From Rhynchonema sp. JSB1_4 (taxonomy: Eukaryota > Nematoda > Chromadorea > Monhysterida > Xyalidae): a stretch of DNA of 64,000 nt. The notes under the pieces are model-generated. The model made no database searches and was not told the origin of the DNA. It saw nothing but the letters and a program-made list of their open reading frames with translations. The stretch lies in assembly GCA_030248065.1 (NCBI GenBank), contig JASAMV010005032.1:32485-96484 (forward strand), written 5' to 3'. This document shows, piece by piece, positions 44,435 through 54,791 of this stretch. Position numbers and translations under genes: made by a program. The stretch's first letter is position 1; every line of letters begins with the position of its first letter.

Positions 44435-44858
44435 ATGACGCACTTCAAACTACCAGATTGGGTAACACAAGCCGCAAATCGCATACGCACTAAAGATGAA
44501 GCATTTTTTCGAAATGCACCCTTAACTAAAGTATGTGGCATGCTTTGTCATACTGTAGCGAACAGTTGAATCAATGTTGCATTTCCAGTTTGCAAATCGA
44601 CGAAAATCAGCAAGCGACAGTCATTACGCAAAGCTGGTTGGCAAATTTGTGGGATATAGGTGCAGACGCTCGTTTCCAAAAAGCGCATCAAAGAGATTCA
44701 GAACCAAACTTGTGAATGTTCTTGTGCACCTGTTTGACACGGTCTGTGTTCAGAACGAGGCGATAAAATCACTCCTTGGTGCTGAAGATCTTAGCAGCGG
44801 CGACATACAACGAGTGTTATCGCAAGCGAAACTTCTACCAACTACAGAAGCAGTTTAG
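44435..44858 (+). CDS. Unrecognised basic protein, two exons, 121 aa
   Basis: ATG at 44,435 follows a TAATTTCAG acceptor by three bases. Exon 1 ends at 44,530 before GTATGT; exon 2 runs 44,589-44,858 after TTTCCAG, in phase. The product opens MTHFKLPDWVTQAANRIRTK. Its middle is basic (KLVGKFVGYRCRRSFPKSAS, KRFRTKLVNVLV) and it ends with a helical segment (EDLSSGDIQRVLSQAKLL). Intact. First of three plus-strand genes running to the right end. Family not recognised. Another frame of exon 2 resembles a Cys-loop receptor motif but lacks support. Confidence 0.55.
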
Positions 44859-44900
44859 ACTTTTTTGTTTTGGATTCTGAATACCTGTGTGTTGGGCGCT

Positions 44901-45797
44901 ATGTTGCTATTTCTGCAGCTGGCCCTGGCTTGTAAAGAAAGCAAAAACGCCCGTGAAACAACGCTGCGAGGTCGTTCAGTGGTCAGGCTATTACGTTTGG
45001 TGAACAGTGAAGCTCAATTACATATCCAAGCCGGCCAACAGCTGGCTGCCATTCTGCAACAAGCAACTGCCAGTTCTGCTTACAGTTCAGGTTGATTAAC
45101 TTTCGGCTAGTGATGTTATTTTTATCTCAAAAAAACAAAACATGGCGCTCAGATTCATCAAGTGAGGCAGCGGCTTTTGAATTGGATTTGTCATCAGAAT
45201 CGGACAATCAAAACGAGCAAGCAGAAACTGCAGAAGGTATTTTTGTCGCTTTTATCAGGTGGCCATTATACGACAGCAATATCCTAGTCAAAACATGTAG
45301 CATTTTTTGCTCCGCCCAGCTAGTCAGTGGCATACATTTTTTGCAAAAAACACGTTATTGTCAAGAGTTGCCGTCAAAAATATGACCCCTGGTCTCAGAT
45401 CATCATTTGCAATTGAATGATATACTAGTGCACGAAGAGCCGGATTTCACGCAACCAACAGCTGCGTTCAGCCTAAACGGTAAATTTTCATGCTGCAACT
45501 AATGACAGGCTTATACATTATTTCAACACAATCTCTTGACCACACACTTACCATCGGTACACAGCACCGCACGTGGAAACAGTGCCTGACCAAGGCGTCG
45601 TGCAAGAATTTTTACACGGTGGGCAAATAGATAACTGGACGCGTGCACCACTGCAACACGATATCACGCTTGCTGGCTAGTTACTATTATGTGTGCACAG
45701 CAATTAAACATTACCTTGGTCACTTTTTTTAACTGCAGAACTGAACAGTCAACCGCAACACGACAGCCTGCTGCTTGATTTGGACTTTTTGGATTGA
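44901..45797 (+). CDS. Acidic five-exon protein with transactivator-like tail, 155 aa
   Basis: Exons 44,901-45,090, 45,153-45,236, 45,399-45,479, 45,565-45,618 and 45,739-45,797 all join in phase 1 with GT-AG ends, giving an intact 155-residue protein. The N-terminus is hydrophobic (MLLFLQLALAC), which is either a very short signal or, if CTGCAG at 44,915-44,920 is an acceptor, not the true start. A Leu/Gln-rich helix follows. The rest is acidic: FELDLSSESDNQNEQAE, then short phase-matched exons, ending SLLLDLDFLD. Alternating Leu/Phe and Asp at the end resembles acidic activation domains such as that of VP16. A role as activator or adaptor is speculative. Clean splicing of five tiny exons argues strongly that the gene is real. 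Confidence 0.6.
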
Positions 45798-45853
45798 GTT
45801 CTCATTTCCTCAGTCGGTGTGTTGTTTATAATTTCAGACCAAATTTCATCATC

Positions 45854-47846
45854 ATGCTGGCGTATTCGATTCTAATTCTGATCTTTATCATCAAAACGCA
45901 ATCGGTATGCGTAATTGACGAAGAATCGCCTCAAAAAGCGGCATGTTTTGGGATGATAGATCAACAAGATGTAAATGCACTCGGAACAGACGTCAATAAT
46001 CTTTACCTGGGAGATTTATTTTGTGCTGGTGCACAACTCCGACTTTCCAGCGCGATTCTGCATTTAACCGTCAGCGACACTCTCTTCTGTAAATGCATTT
46101 GCATCATCAGCGCCGACGCTGCATCACAGCTATGGTCAAACTGTGCTTCGGTCAAGATCTGCCTCAGTGAATTGGTAAGCAAGTTGTGCAATGTTTTATC
46201 ACCTTGAATACGATCTGGAGAAAACAGACTGTAAATGTGATTAATTAAGGCAACCCATCCGTGCGGTTTCAAGTTTTTAAAAAGCACCGAAACTAAACTT
46301 GATAGTCTTTGTTAAAGAACGAAATAAATCATGCAGATATCAGTACCGCCGTGTGCTCACTGGTTAAACATCTAATGTCTCCCCGCTTTCAGCCAACCTT
46401 ACCTCCTGCCGTGGACACTGGTGTGAAACAGCCCCTACCAAATCCTGCACTTGCAACAACAACAACATTGGTTAGTCATCTATATTACCGGTTGCTTAAG
46501 TTAACTAGTAGTCAGAAATGACTCGGAGCGTACACTGGCTCAGTAATGTTTTTGGTTGCTGGTGCACTTGCACTGACGATGCCATACGTGAAACAAGTTA
46601 ACACTGGCATCGAAAATACGCTGCACAACATATTTAGGCCATACTACGACAGACAACTACAACAACACCCAAAACATCAACAGCACCAACAACAACAACT
46701 CCAACAACAACCACATTTACAACAACAACAGCCACCACCACCTCCACAGCATCAACAACAACAACGACACCAACAACAACAACAACAACAACATCGACAA
46801 CAACACCATCGACAACAACAACAACAACAACACCAACAACAACATCTACAACAACAACAACACCAACAACAACACCAAAAACAACAGCACAAACAAACTC
46901 CAACAACAAACATTATCTAGTCGGTTTGCGTGTACCGTCGTATTACCAGTTTTATAACTGGCTTCTATTTTTTCAGTCAGTTTGTGCAGTGACGCAGTGG
47001 GAGCCCTGGTCTGAGTGCAGCTACGTCGAGTGCAACAACGGTTTTCGAAGTCGATTCCGCCAGGTCGTTGGTGGCACCTGTGTGCCTGCCGAGGAACGAC
47101 AACCCTGCCCATCAGCATGCAACGAGGTAAGAAACCTCACCTGACAAAAGTTACACATGAACTTTCCTTCGTAACACGCAGTGTAATAGAACAACAGTGG
47201 GTAGAACAACACACGCTCGATCTCCAAAGGCGAAATGTAACTAAGCTGTGGTCAACACATATCGCAAAAACTGAAGTCGTCAGCCCAAAGCAACCCTGAA
47301 TAAACGATAGAATAATAAGGCGTCAGTTGACGACAATGCACGTTGATCGCATATCAAATGAGGGTTTTGTGGTAGATCATACTGGCAATGATGAAACTTT
47401 ATTATTTTTACAGGAGTCTGCAACACGTCAATCATCAGAAAATGACGCTGCGCTTGTGGCCACCACCTCAAGTGAAAAGGTGTGCTGCTGTAAATTTGTG
47501 TCATAGATTTCATAGGTTTTTTCATTCGCATTGTTTACTAGAAGGGGGGACTCCGATCTAGTCCAAAACTAAAGTCATTTCTGAAATATCATTGCAGAGC
47601 TGGTTCGATCGAAACAAATACCAAATCTTCGCCTACAGTGCACTTGGAGTGCTGCTGTTATTCGCAACATTCGCCATCGGATTTCTCGTGAAACTCAAGA
47701 AACGAGCCACTCGTCTTCAAGTCGAACTGGGCAATACGATGTTAATGGCCACCATGCGTCCTCAACGCCCTCCGCTCCCCAATCGACCGCAACATCCACC
47801 GCCGCCCCCACCATCTGACGTTTTCCAGGATGTCAGCTTGGACTAG
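45854..47846 (+). CDS. Signal-peptide/mucin/TSP1/transmembrane protein
   Basis: Exons 45,854-46,174, 46,393-46,470, 46,638-46,931 (or read-through), 46,977-47,126, 47,414-47,479 and 47,598-47,846 are all phase 0. Order: signal peptide (MLAYSILILIFIIKTQS), Cys-containing N-terminal domain, Thr/Pro stretch from CAA/ACA repeats (46,650-46,900) read as a mucin-like stalk, one thrombospondin type 1 repeat (WEPWSECSYVECNNGFRSRF), short linker, transmembrane helix (YSALGVLLLFATFAIGFLVK), and a Pro-rich cytoplasmic tail (PLPNRPQHPPPPPP). About 360 residues, type I topology. A TTTCAG site precedes the ATG and AATAAA follows at 47,999. It ends 203 bp before the terminal repeat, so it is probably element cargo, possibly a surface attachment protein. 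The 45-bp intron before the TSP1 exon is doubtful. Confidence 0.7.
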
Positions 47847-47998
47847 AAATTGTTTGGATATTCGTGATTTGTATTATTGTTATAGTTGATATATTAACCA
47901 ACTGTTAACATAATTGTCATGATTTCATACGATGCCACCAAAATTGGCATCATTCGTGCGAACACCGATTTTTTATTTACTTTTATTTCACGGAGAGA

Positions 47999-48004
47999 AA
48001 TAAA
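47999..48004 (+). terminator. Polyadenylation signal AATAAA
   Basis: Canonical hexamer 153 bp after the stop of the TSP1 gene and 45 bp before the right terminal repeat. Confidence 0.5.
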
Positions 48005-48048
48005 ATATTGTTTGCAGAAATGATGTAGTGTAGAACCACTTGTCACAC

Positions 48049-48132
48049 TAAAGCACGTATGTAGTACCAGTGTGTCATTTGGAGCTAATTTTAACATGGC
48101 AAACATAGGCGGCACGGGAGCTGTTTACTACT
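48049..48132 (-). repeat. Polinton right terminal inverted repeat
   Basis: Exact reverse complement of 14,222-14,305 over 84 bp, ending ...GCTGTTTACTACT. The 82-bp tandem repeat starts 3 bp further on. Confidence 0.9.
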
Positions 48133-48135
48133 CAC

Positions 48136-48480
48136 CGTTCTAATGTTCTATCGTTTTCTTCTCTTCCGGTGATCCCACGTCCTGACTGTCCAACAGAAGG
48201 AGCGTGTAAGATGACAACGTTCTAATGTTCTATCGTTTTCTTCTCTTCCGGTGATCCCACGTCCTGACTGTCCAACAGAAGGAGCGTGTGGCCGGTGGCA
48301 CCGTTCTAATGTTCTATCGTTTTTCTTTCTTGCGGTGATCCCACGTCCTGACTGTCCAACAGAAGGAGCGTGTAAGATGGCACCGTTCTAATGTTCTATC
48401 GTTTTCTTCTCTTCCGGTGATCCCACGTCCTGACTGTCCAACAGAAGGAGCGTGTAGAGTGACACCGTTCTAATGTTAGC
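48136..48480 (+). repeat. 82-bp tandem repeat, about 4.1 copies
   Basis: CGTTCTAATGTTCTATCG starts at 48,136, 48,218, 48,302 and 48,384, with a partial start at 48,466. Units are nearly identical and include GATCCCACGTCCTGACTGTC. It abuts the Polinton end. No second array exists left of 14,222. Confidence 0.85.
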
Positions 48481-48644
48481 AATACGTCATATGTGACGTT
48501 GGTTTCGTTACATCTTGTTCAGTCAAATGCATGTGAAGCTTTGAACAACATTGAAAGCTAACCTAAAGTAGGTAAGCTTCTATGCCCGCCCAGGTGTCCC
48601 AAATTTTCAAATAATTTTCCAAATGCGGTAACTGCGATCATGTG

Positions 48645-48860
48645 GTAAATTTCCAAATTCGCTGCACAGTAAAATGCGCCATGCGTTAATGTCAGGTTTA
48701 CGAACCCGAAAATCAATTTCTGAAACATTCGGACAGCCAACACACGCAGCTTGCCAGCCAGCCAGGCAGCTGCGCGCAATGCTCGGAAGGTTAGCGTTCG
48801 GGTTTAGAACTTGACATTAACAATGGAGCGTACTGTGCGGTAGCGAATTTGGAAATTTAC
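48645..48860. mobile_element. MITE (TAAATTTCCAAATTCGCTGC family), copy 2
   Basis: 216 bp with inverted ends GTAAATTTCCAAATTCGCT of about 50 bp (AACAATGGAGCGTACTGTGC inverted inside). Homologous to 18,465-18,674. Confidence 0.75.
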
Positions 48861-48962
48861 TAAAACACCCAATCAAGCTCTAAGGAATTCAAGCCCAACC
48901 GATCACTAAGATTATGATATAGGGTACTGAAGACAAAAATTTAAGCTACAGTAATACCGAAC

Positions 48963-50270
48963 CGTAATTTTATCGAACAGCATTAATTGTGGCGTAGCGA
49001 GCATGGCAGCTATGACGTATGCGACTGCAATGAAGATGGAGGCACTGCGCACGCCGCCGCTGCCGTCCTGTGAGGGCTGTTGACGCAGGATGTGGCAGGA
49101 GGTCTGTGAAAACTCGATCGGTTAATGGGTGACACATTTTTCGTTTGATTGATTGAGTAATTGATTATTTAGCAGCACTGATGATGGCCTGGTACATCGC
49201 TCACCGTTCGGGATTACACTGCTATCAGGCCAGCCCCATTCGCAGAGAAGGTGTAGAGTTTCTACCATGCTCGAATCGTAAACGGAGACGAACAAAATAT
49301 TGTACAGTGGAGGCTGGCATTGTACAGTCTACAGGTATTTCTATCCGCACCGAACAGTAAACTTATCGATCTGACGAAACATCACCTGCACTCGATGTAG
49401 TGTGATGCAGACGAGCAGGTTGGAGACGAGCGAAAAGCCGAAAAGTGCGGCGAATTTGGTCAAACGACACAGCAGATCGCCACCGTACCACTGAAATACT
49501 GAGAAAGGCGGTGGAAAAAGAATGATCAAGGACGGACAGGATATGATCCAGCATTTTAGAGTCCTTCGGTCACGTGAAGATTTGCGACTGGGATACGCGT
49601 ATTTCGAGATTTACCCAAGGCTACCTAGATATTGGCCGCACAATGACAAAATCAGAATTCATCTACCCTGATCTTCAGGTTCAACCTTAACGACTATGCT
49701 ACTTGTATTTTTGACAAAACATTTACAGCTCAAAATAATCCGGCACGGCACCCACGTTGCTGCAGTTCTGATACATTTTGGTGATTGCATGGCTTGTGTG
49801 TGATTGTGAAACGCAACGTCATTGCCCCGTGACTTTCCCTCTTCACGATTCAGGAAAAAAATTTGACCAATTCTTATATAGTCATTGTGCGACCAATACC
49901 TAGTATGTATAATTATTATTCTGATTTTGTCCCGCGTAAGCGTTTTTAGTTATCCGTTAACTGCGGATCGAAAGTATACCAGTGGCATCACAAAATCAAG
50001 CTTTATCACTGACACCAAAAAGTCGTGGGTACACAACAACGGCAGTTTCGATCCTATCCTGTCCTACCACCAGGTCTGATACAGCTCAAGGACTTACATA
50101 TGCTTAAACCTGTACATGGACAGGACATACAAGCTTACGCACCTCAAAAGTGACCATCCAAATGGCATGCGTCAATCCATAGCCGATCAACACAACCAAG
50201 TCAGCGATGTGTAAATGCAGCACGAGCAGAGCGAAACGCACGTGTCTGGTTTTGCGACGAATTAGCAGCG
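48963..50270 (-). CDS. GnRH/vasopressin-type GPCR, exons for TM2, TM3 and TM4 (partial)
   Basis: Three minus-strand exons in matching phase. 50,270-50,143 (TTTGCAG acceptor, GTGCGT donor): ALLVLHLHIADLVVLIGYGL then HAIW, the TM2 LxxADL signature. 49,490-49,386: WYGGDLLCRLTKFAALFGFS, LVSNLLVCITLHRVQ, i.e. ECL1 tryptophan, the disulfide Cys and TM3, with HRV where DRY is usual. 49,103-48,963: GVRSASIFIAVAYVIAAMLA, TPQLMLF, the TM4 A-xx-PQ pattern of GnRH/AKH and vasopressin receptors. A TM1-like frame lies near 50,615-50,540 (LESALLFGLLLL) but its junction is unclear. TM5-7 were not found. The last exon is followed by a MITE, a tandem array and, 831 bp away, the Polinton end. The host gene therefore may contain the Polinton in an intron or be truncated by it. 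Confidence 0.75.
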
Positions 50271-50713
50271 CTGCAAATTGGGAGAACGCACGTTTTTATT
50301 TTATCACTATTTTAGGAAAGAACTGGTCATGACCGTCATAAGAAGCTTGTCTCACACAACACACCAATTGAACAACTGTTACGCTGGCCACACACAAACT
50401 ACTTCCAAATCTCTCCCGCACCTTAACAAAATTGACCAAACGGCTTCAATTCAACAAAGGTGGCGCAGGGTGCAACATAAACCAGAGTGGCCATTTCAGG
50501 ATGCAACCTTCCTATCGGGTACTTGAGGGTCACAAGCAATAGAAGTCCGAACAATAGTGCACTTTCCAATGGCGGATCACTAAATCGACGTTCAAGTGTG
50601 AGCATCAGTTGGTGTATCATTGTCTGACATGCTGCTGCTCCTGTTAGCCAGCCCCGAACCGGGAGAACAGCTACGGAAACGTCCCTGTCTGCAGCTGCAA
50701 TGAGTGGTCCGTT

Positions 50714-51148
50714 CAGGGTGACCAAGTTAGTAACGCAACCCTTTTGGAGAACTTGTTTCTGCGTTTTGAGTGAGTGGTTTTGATATGGAGAAAAGCACGC
50801 AGCATCAGTCGAACGCAAAAATTCACAGTTTTGTGTGTTAGTTGTGAGTGAATGGAAACATCACAATGGTGAAGTTACATATTGGCCGGACAGAAAATGT
50901 GTGACGACGTGATTGTGGTTATGCTGGCTGACGGCATTGTGGAGCAGGAAAAAACAATTTATTTTTTTAACGGCCCGGCCCATAATTCCAGCTTGGACGT
51001 AAATAATCCCACAATATTTTAAGACAAAAAACTGTGGCAGTCTTGCGTTCAACTGATATGCTACCCATGTCAAACCATTTATACATACGTACAACGCAAG
51101 AAAGAGTTCTCCAAAGGGTTTGGTTGCGTTTGATATCTCGGTCACCTT
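50714..51148. mobile_element. Small inverted-repeat transposon, Tc1/mariner-like ends
   Basis: The left end CAGGGTGACCAAGTTAG with ACGCAACCCTTTTGGAGAAC is matched inverted on the right (AAGGTGACCGAGATATC, CAACCAAACCCTTTGGAGAA). About 435 bp, no transposase. A third terminus is in the Polinton at 17,162. It overlaps the presumed 5' side of the GPCR gene. Confidence 0.65.
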
Positions 51149-54089
51149 ATTTTCCCATTCTTGTATTCGCCGCAACGGGGTTCTTAAATAGAACTCGTGG
51201 TTCTGACTTCGTTCTGACTAACTGCCCCGGACTGTTCTTCCCTGGCTTCCATAGTTCGAAAGAAGGCGAATGTTTTAAAATTTTGAAAAATGATGATAGT
51301 GTAAAGTCGACCTTATCAATTGTTGTTGATTACACCGAACATTTTAACGCGCTTTGATTGGCTGCTGCGCGAGAAAATGTTTAGTGTATCGCAACGAGAC
51401 AAAGTATAAAGTGGGTATAAAGTATATAAAGCATTAAGGGGGTGTCTAGTATCAGGAAGGGGCAAATGTTTGTTTAGTTGGTTCGAATCTATGTAGGATC
51501 CGTGACTTGAAACTGGAGATCACAGATAAAGTACATGAACACGGAGATCTCACTGAACTTGAGGGCAAAATCTCTGAAAGGTCAGTTCCTTGACAGTGGT
51601 TATTTTATGGATCAAAATGCTTGCATGCCAAGCATATATGATTTAAAAATATCAATATGTCGGTTTGCTATTAGTTTGGCGCGTCCAAGCATCATAGCCA
51701 GCTGGCTGATGTTTCGGGGATGATACAAGTAATTATGGTGGAAATCACGTGAATGCATAACTAACCCTCATGCTGAACAGGTCAATGTAATTGGAGCCAA
51801 ACTCGATGATTTTATGAGCTTTGGGGACAGAATAATGTGTCGACGAGCTTAGTTCGATCCGCCATATTTTGCGTCAGAATCAGAACAAAACCAACACTAA
51901 GAGCAGTCACGTGAAAGGGGTAGCATAAAAAGAGACTTTTCGAAACATTGACGTGGTTATGGTTACCGGGGCTCAGCAAAAAAATGCATGAAGTCGTATA
52001 TGTGTCGTACGGTATGCATTGCACATTGATAGTGAATTGAAGCGAAGAGCCAAATGGACAGGCATGGTACAGCACCATGAATGGCACATTGATGAGTACC
52101 GTACCGTTCAGGTGCCTGCTGTGGTAGGTGGGTGGTAAATTTGAATGGGCTTGTTTGCCAGAGAAGCGCGTATGATTTTTTTACAGTTAAAGTGTGATGA
52201 ACAAACAATGTGGTGAACCTCAGCAAATTTGACGTTCAAGGTCCATCCATTCTGGACTGAAGTGTCTAATGCGGTGCATTACCATCGTGATAAGAAAAAC
52301 CAGCTTGGTATTAGATAATTGTACGATGTGGCGGTATTCCACTTCATCGCACTAAATTTCATGGCATTAATTCATGGCATCTCAAGACAGAGAACCGTAC
52401 GGTGACTCTTGCAAGTCAAAGTCGCCGCGCTTACACCTGCTGCATGTTGCAGTACCCATAAATTTACCACCTATGGTCTTACAATGCGAGTGCATGTTCA
52501 ATTTTTATGCAAGCCGACCAGAGAATAATGGCCTCAGCCGGTCCAAAATATACAAATGTGATAAATTAGACCAGCCGACTTTACGACGAAAACAATATGC
52601 AAAATGTGGTACGGTGAAATGAACAGCAAAAGTCTTCTTGGAAATGAGAACGCTGAACATTCCGCAAATGGGGCGTAAGTACTGTATATAAGGTGTACGA
52701 TGCTCATAGTGCTTTCACGTAAATGAATGTTTTTCGCGCGAAAGGCGCTTGAATTCCACATTAGAGAACATCCTTGACGAATGCACTTCCATTGACAAAC
52801 TAACAACTTATATAAAAAACCTCGACCAGCACATTGCTTGGCACGGGGCTTAATTTCAGAAATCTGAGGCACGGAGGGAACGGTTGTACAAAAAATTTCG
52901 GATATTCGCGCAAAACTAATTTAGTATACCATACCGTATCTTTGAAGCCATAAATTTGTAGGCCCACGTTCTGTATGTATTCTACGGTATATGTATGTTG
53001 TTTTCGAAAGCTAGAATTAGAAAAGCGCGAACCTAAAAATCATAAATAAATCGGCAACCTGAACATCAGAGCCACAGACGTATACTGTACATAAAATGAG
53101 CATTATTTTTTGCGCTCATGAAGGACACGGCACTTTGGATTGACGTAGACAACAAGTGCGTGGGTGTGAGCAGCTACAATATGTACATTCATGTATTAAA
53201 TAACGAAACCTGTATAAAGTGTAGAGTCTGCCTACACTATTCTTTTGATGGTTTCATGACCGGGATCCGTCATTTTCAGTCACTGTAAACGAATTCGAAG
53301 ACTGGATTAAAATATATACAGTACAAGGGTGATCAGGAGTTGACGGCAGATTTGGGACGAAGATTGCCGAGACATTTTTTCCTGATTGTATGAGTGTTCC
53401 ACTACGATAGAGGTTACTATGAAGACAATGCACAATGTACGACTACGTGAGTTTTCTCATGTGACTAGCAATCAGATTTTCGTGGGCCGTAAATGTGTTA
53501 TTGATATAAGCAGGGATAAAAAGCGTGTTGTTTTTCGCCCAAACGTATGAAAACACACCGGCAAGCAGCTGGGAGCGAGACAATAAACCTAATCAGCACT
53601 ACACCGCTGTTCAGTAATGGCGTTGTCATTGAAAAGCGAGGCAACAGAAATCAATGAGCCGTATCAACTTTCTCTTTAGATGCGGACGTTTTGCCCATGC
53701 GTACATGTAATGGACTTCGCAATTGTTTGCTTCGGAGTTGGTATTGAGATGAGTTGAATTGATCATAGAGTTGGAGCTCAAATTGTGACCAGCGTAAAAC
53801 TTTTTGAAGATCAAAATATAAATTTGTGAACATCGGGACACGTCCGCATGCATTGGGGCGCGTTCGCGAATAATTGATATGCCCAAAATCAGTTTCTGAG
53901 ATTGACGGAGGTATACTGTACGCATACATGAATCCAAAACAGGAGCAGTCTAACGTTGAGTCGCACAGTTTGGTCAGCATTCTTTATGAAGGTCACGTTG
54001 GGATGTATAATATCGGAGGTACGATTTATCCCTTTTGGCTTGTAACTTCCATGCTTACTGCAAAAATAAAATGATGATGATGATATGTG
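51149..54089. other. Intergenic, no gene seen
   Basis: About 2.9 kb of AT-rich DNA. Open frames are under 115 codons, overlap on both strands and show no motif. Confidence 0.45.
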
Positions 54090-54302
54090 GAGCGATATCA
54101 AACCTGGTGATCGGATCGGATCAGGGAGATGCCTTGGTCACGCTTGAAATTTACGGTGCCACTAGCTGTCAAAAGACACTCATTTTACGTCGAGGAGCAC
54201 CTTTAAGCTGATCGAAATTAGTGGTATCACGCATCATTTCAAAAAAAGTCACGTGACCGGGACAGGACCGGTCCGATCCGATCGCCAAGTTTGATATCGC
54301 TC
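54090..54302. mobile_element. MITE (GATCGGATC family), copy 2
   Basis: 213 bp. The inverted ends GAGCGATATCAAAC with GGTGATCGGATCGGAT are matched on the right by ATCCGATCGCCAAGTTTGAT. Homologous to 20,025-20,256. Confidence 0.75.
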
Positions 54303-54791
54303 ACGGATGTACTGGGGCATTCCGCGACTGAAGACAGTTGTTTACGAACTAAAGTCATTAAGTACGTTCTGCTCTTTCTGAGCAGCATATCCAATCCAAA
54401 GCCCATGTGATCAGCTATATCGGGGTTAAAAACAAAAGACAATGATTAAACATGCTAATATGCCGTGAATCACAGAATGTTAGCCTGATTTTATTGCTTT
54501 TTAGAGCCGCCGGGACGATGCTAAGGCATTCTGTTTTCAATATAGATGACCACCAGGGGTGCTGGATAACGTACTCAAAATCAGGCCTACACCATAGGCA
54601 GAATGAATGCTTTTGTCTGACTTCGTTGTGTGCGACATGAAATATGAGAGACTTATGCCTGTAATTTTTTATCACAGCATTTTTTTGAATTAGTTGTTTG
54701 GAGGGTCTGGTTTCAAGTTTTAACGATCCATTATATATTGGTCAAGTGGTCTATTGGGTGTTGATAAACACAATAAAAACACTGAATTGCT
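54303..54791. other. Intergenic, no gene seen
   Basis: Nothing coding. Ends where the large inverted duplication becomes detectable; its true left limit cannot be fixed because the right arm is cut by the window end. Confidence 0.4.

Larger units (their letters stand above)
14222..48132. mobile_element. Maverick/Polinton virus-like DNA transposon, 33.9 kb
   Basis: Bounded by perfect 84-bp terminal inverted repeats (14,222-14,305 and 48,049-48,132) starting AG, as Polintons do. Inside are three Polinton hallmarks: a major capsid segment (31,721-32,332), an FtsK/HerA-type packaging ATPase (32,408-33,280) and a protein-primed DNA polymerase B in many exons (36,089-40,911). Integrase and cysteine protease were not found. 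A typical element is 15-25 kb, so this one is long. Nested MITEs, a gag relic with AT-rich DNA, and two low-complexity blocks account for some of the excess. Single stops and frameshifts break several genes, so this copy is probably inactive. A target-site duplication is not evident. Confidence 0.85.

Noticed and set aside
44589..44656. Cys-loop (nicotinic) receptor-like motif in another frame (DENQQ...WLANLWD)
   Set aside because: Short, no disulfide loop or transmembrane helices nearby. The alternative frame joins a well-spliced upstream exon.
46546..46920. Poly-Gln protein (and the antisense Val-rich frame)
   Set aside because: The CAA/ACA tract is in phase with the TSP1 gene only when read as Thr/Pro. 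The Gln and Val frames are shadows.
49885..50079. Secreted-like small protein frame
   Set aside because: Starts within the dispersed AGTCATTGTGCGACCAATAC terminus; start codon and context are repeat sequence.
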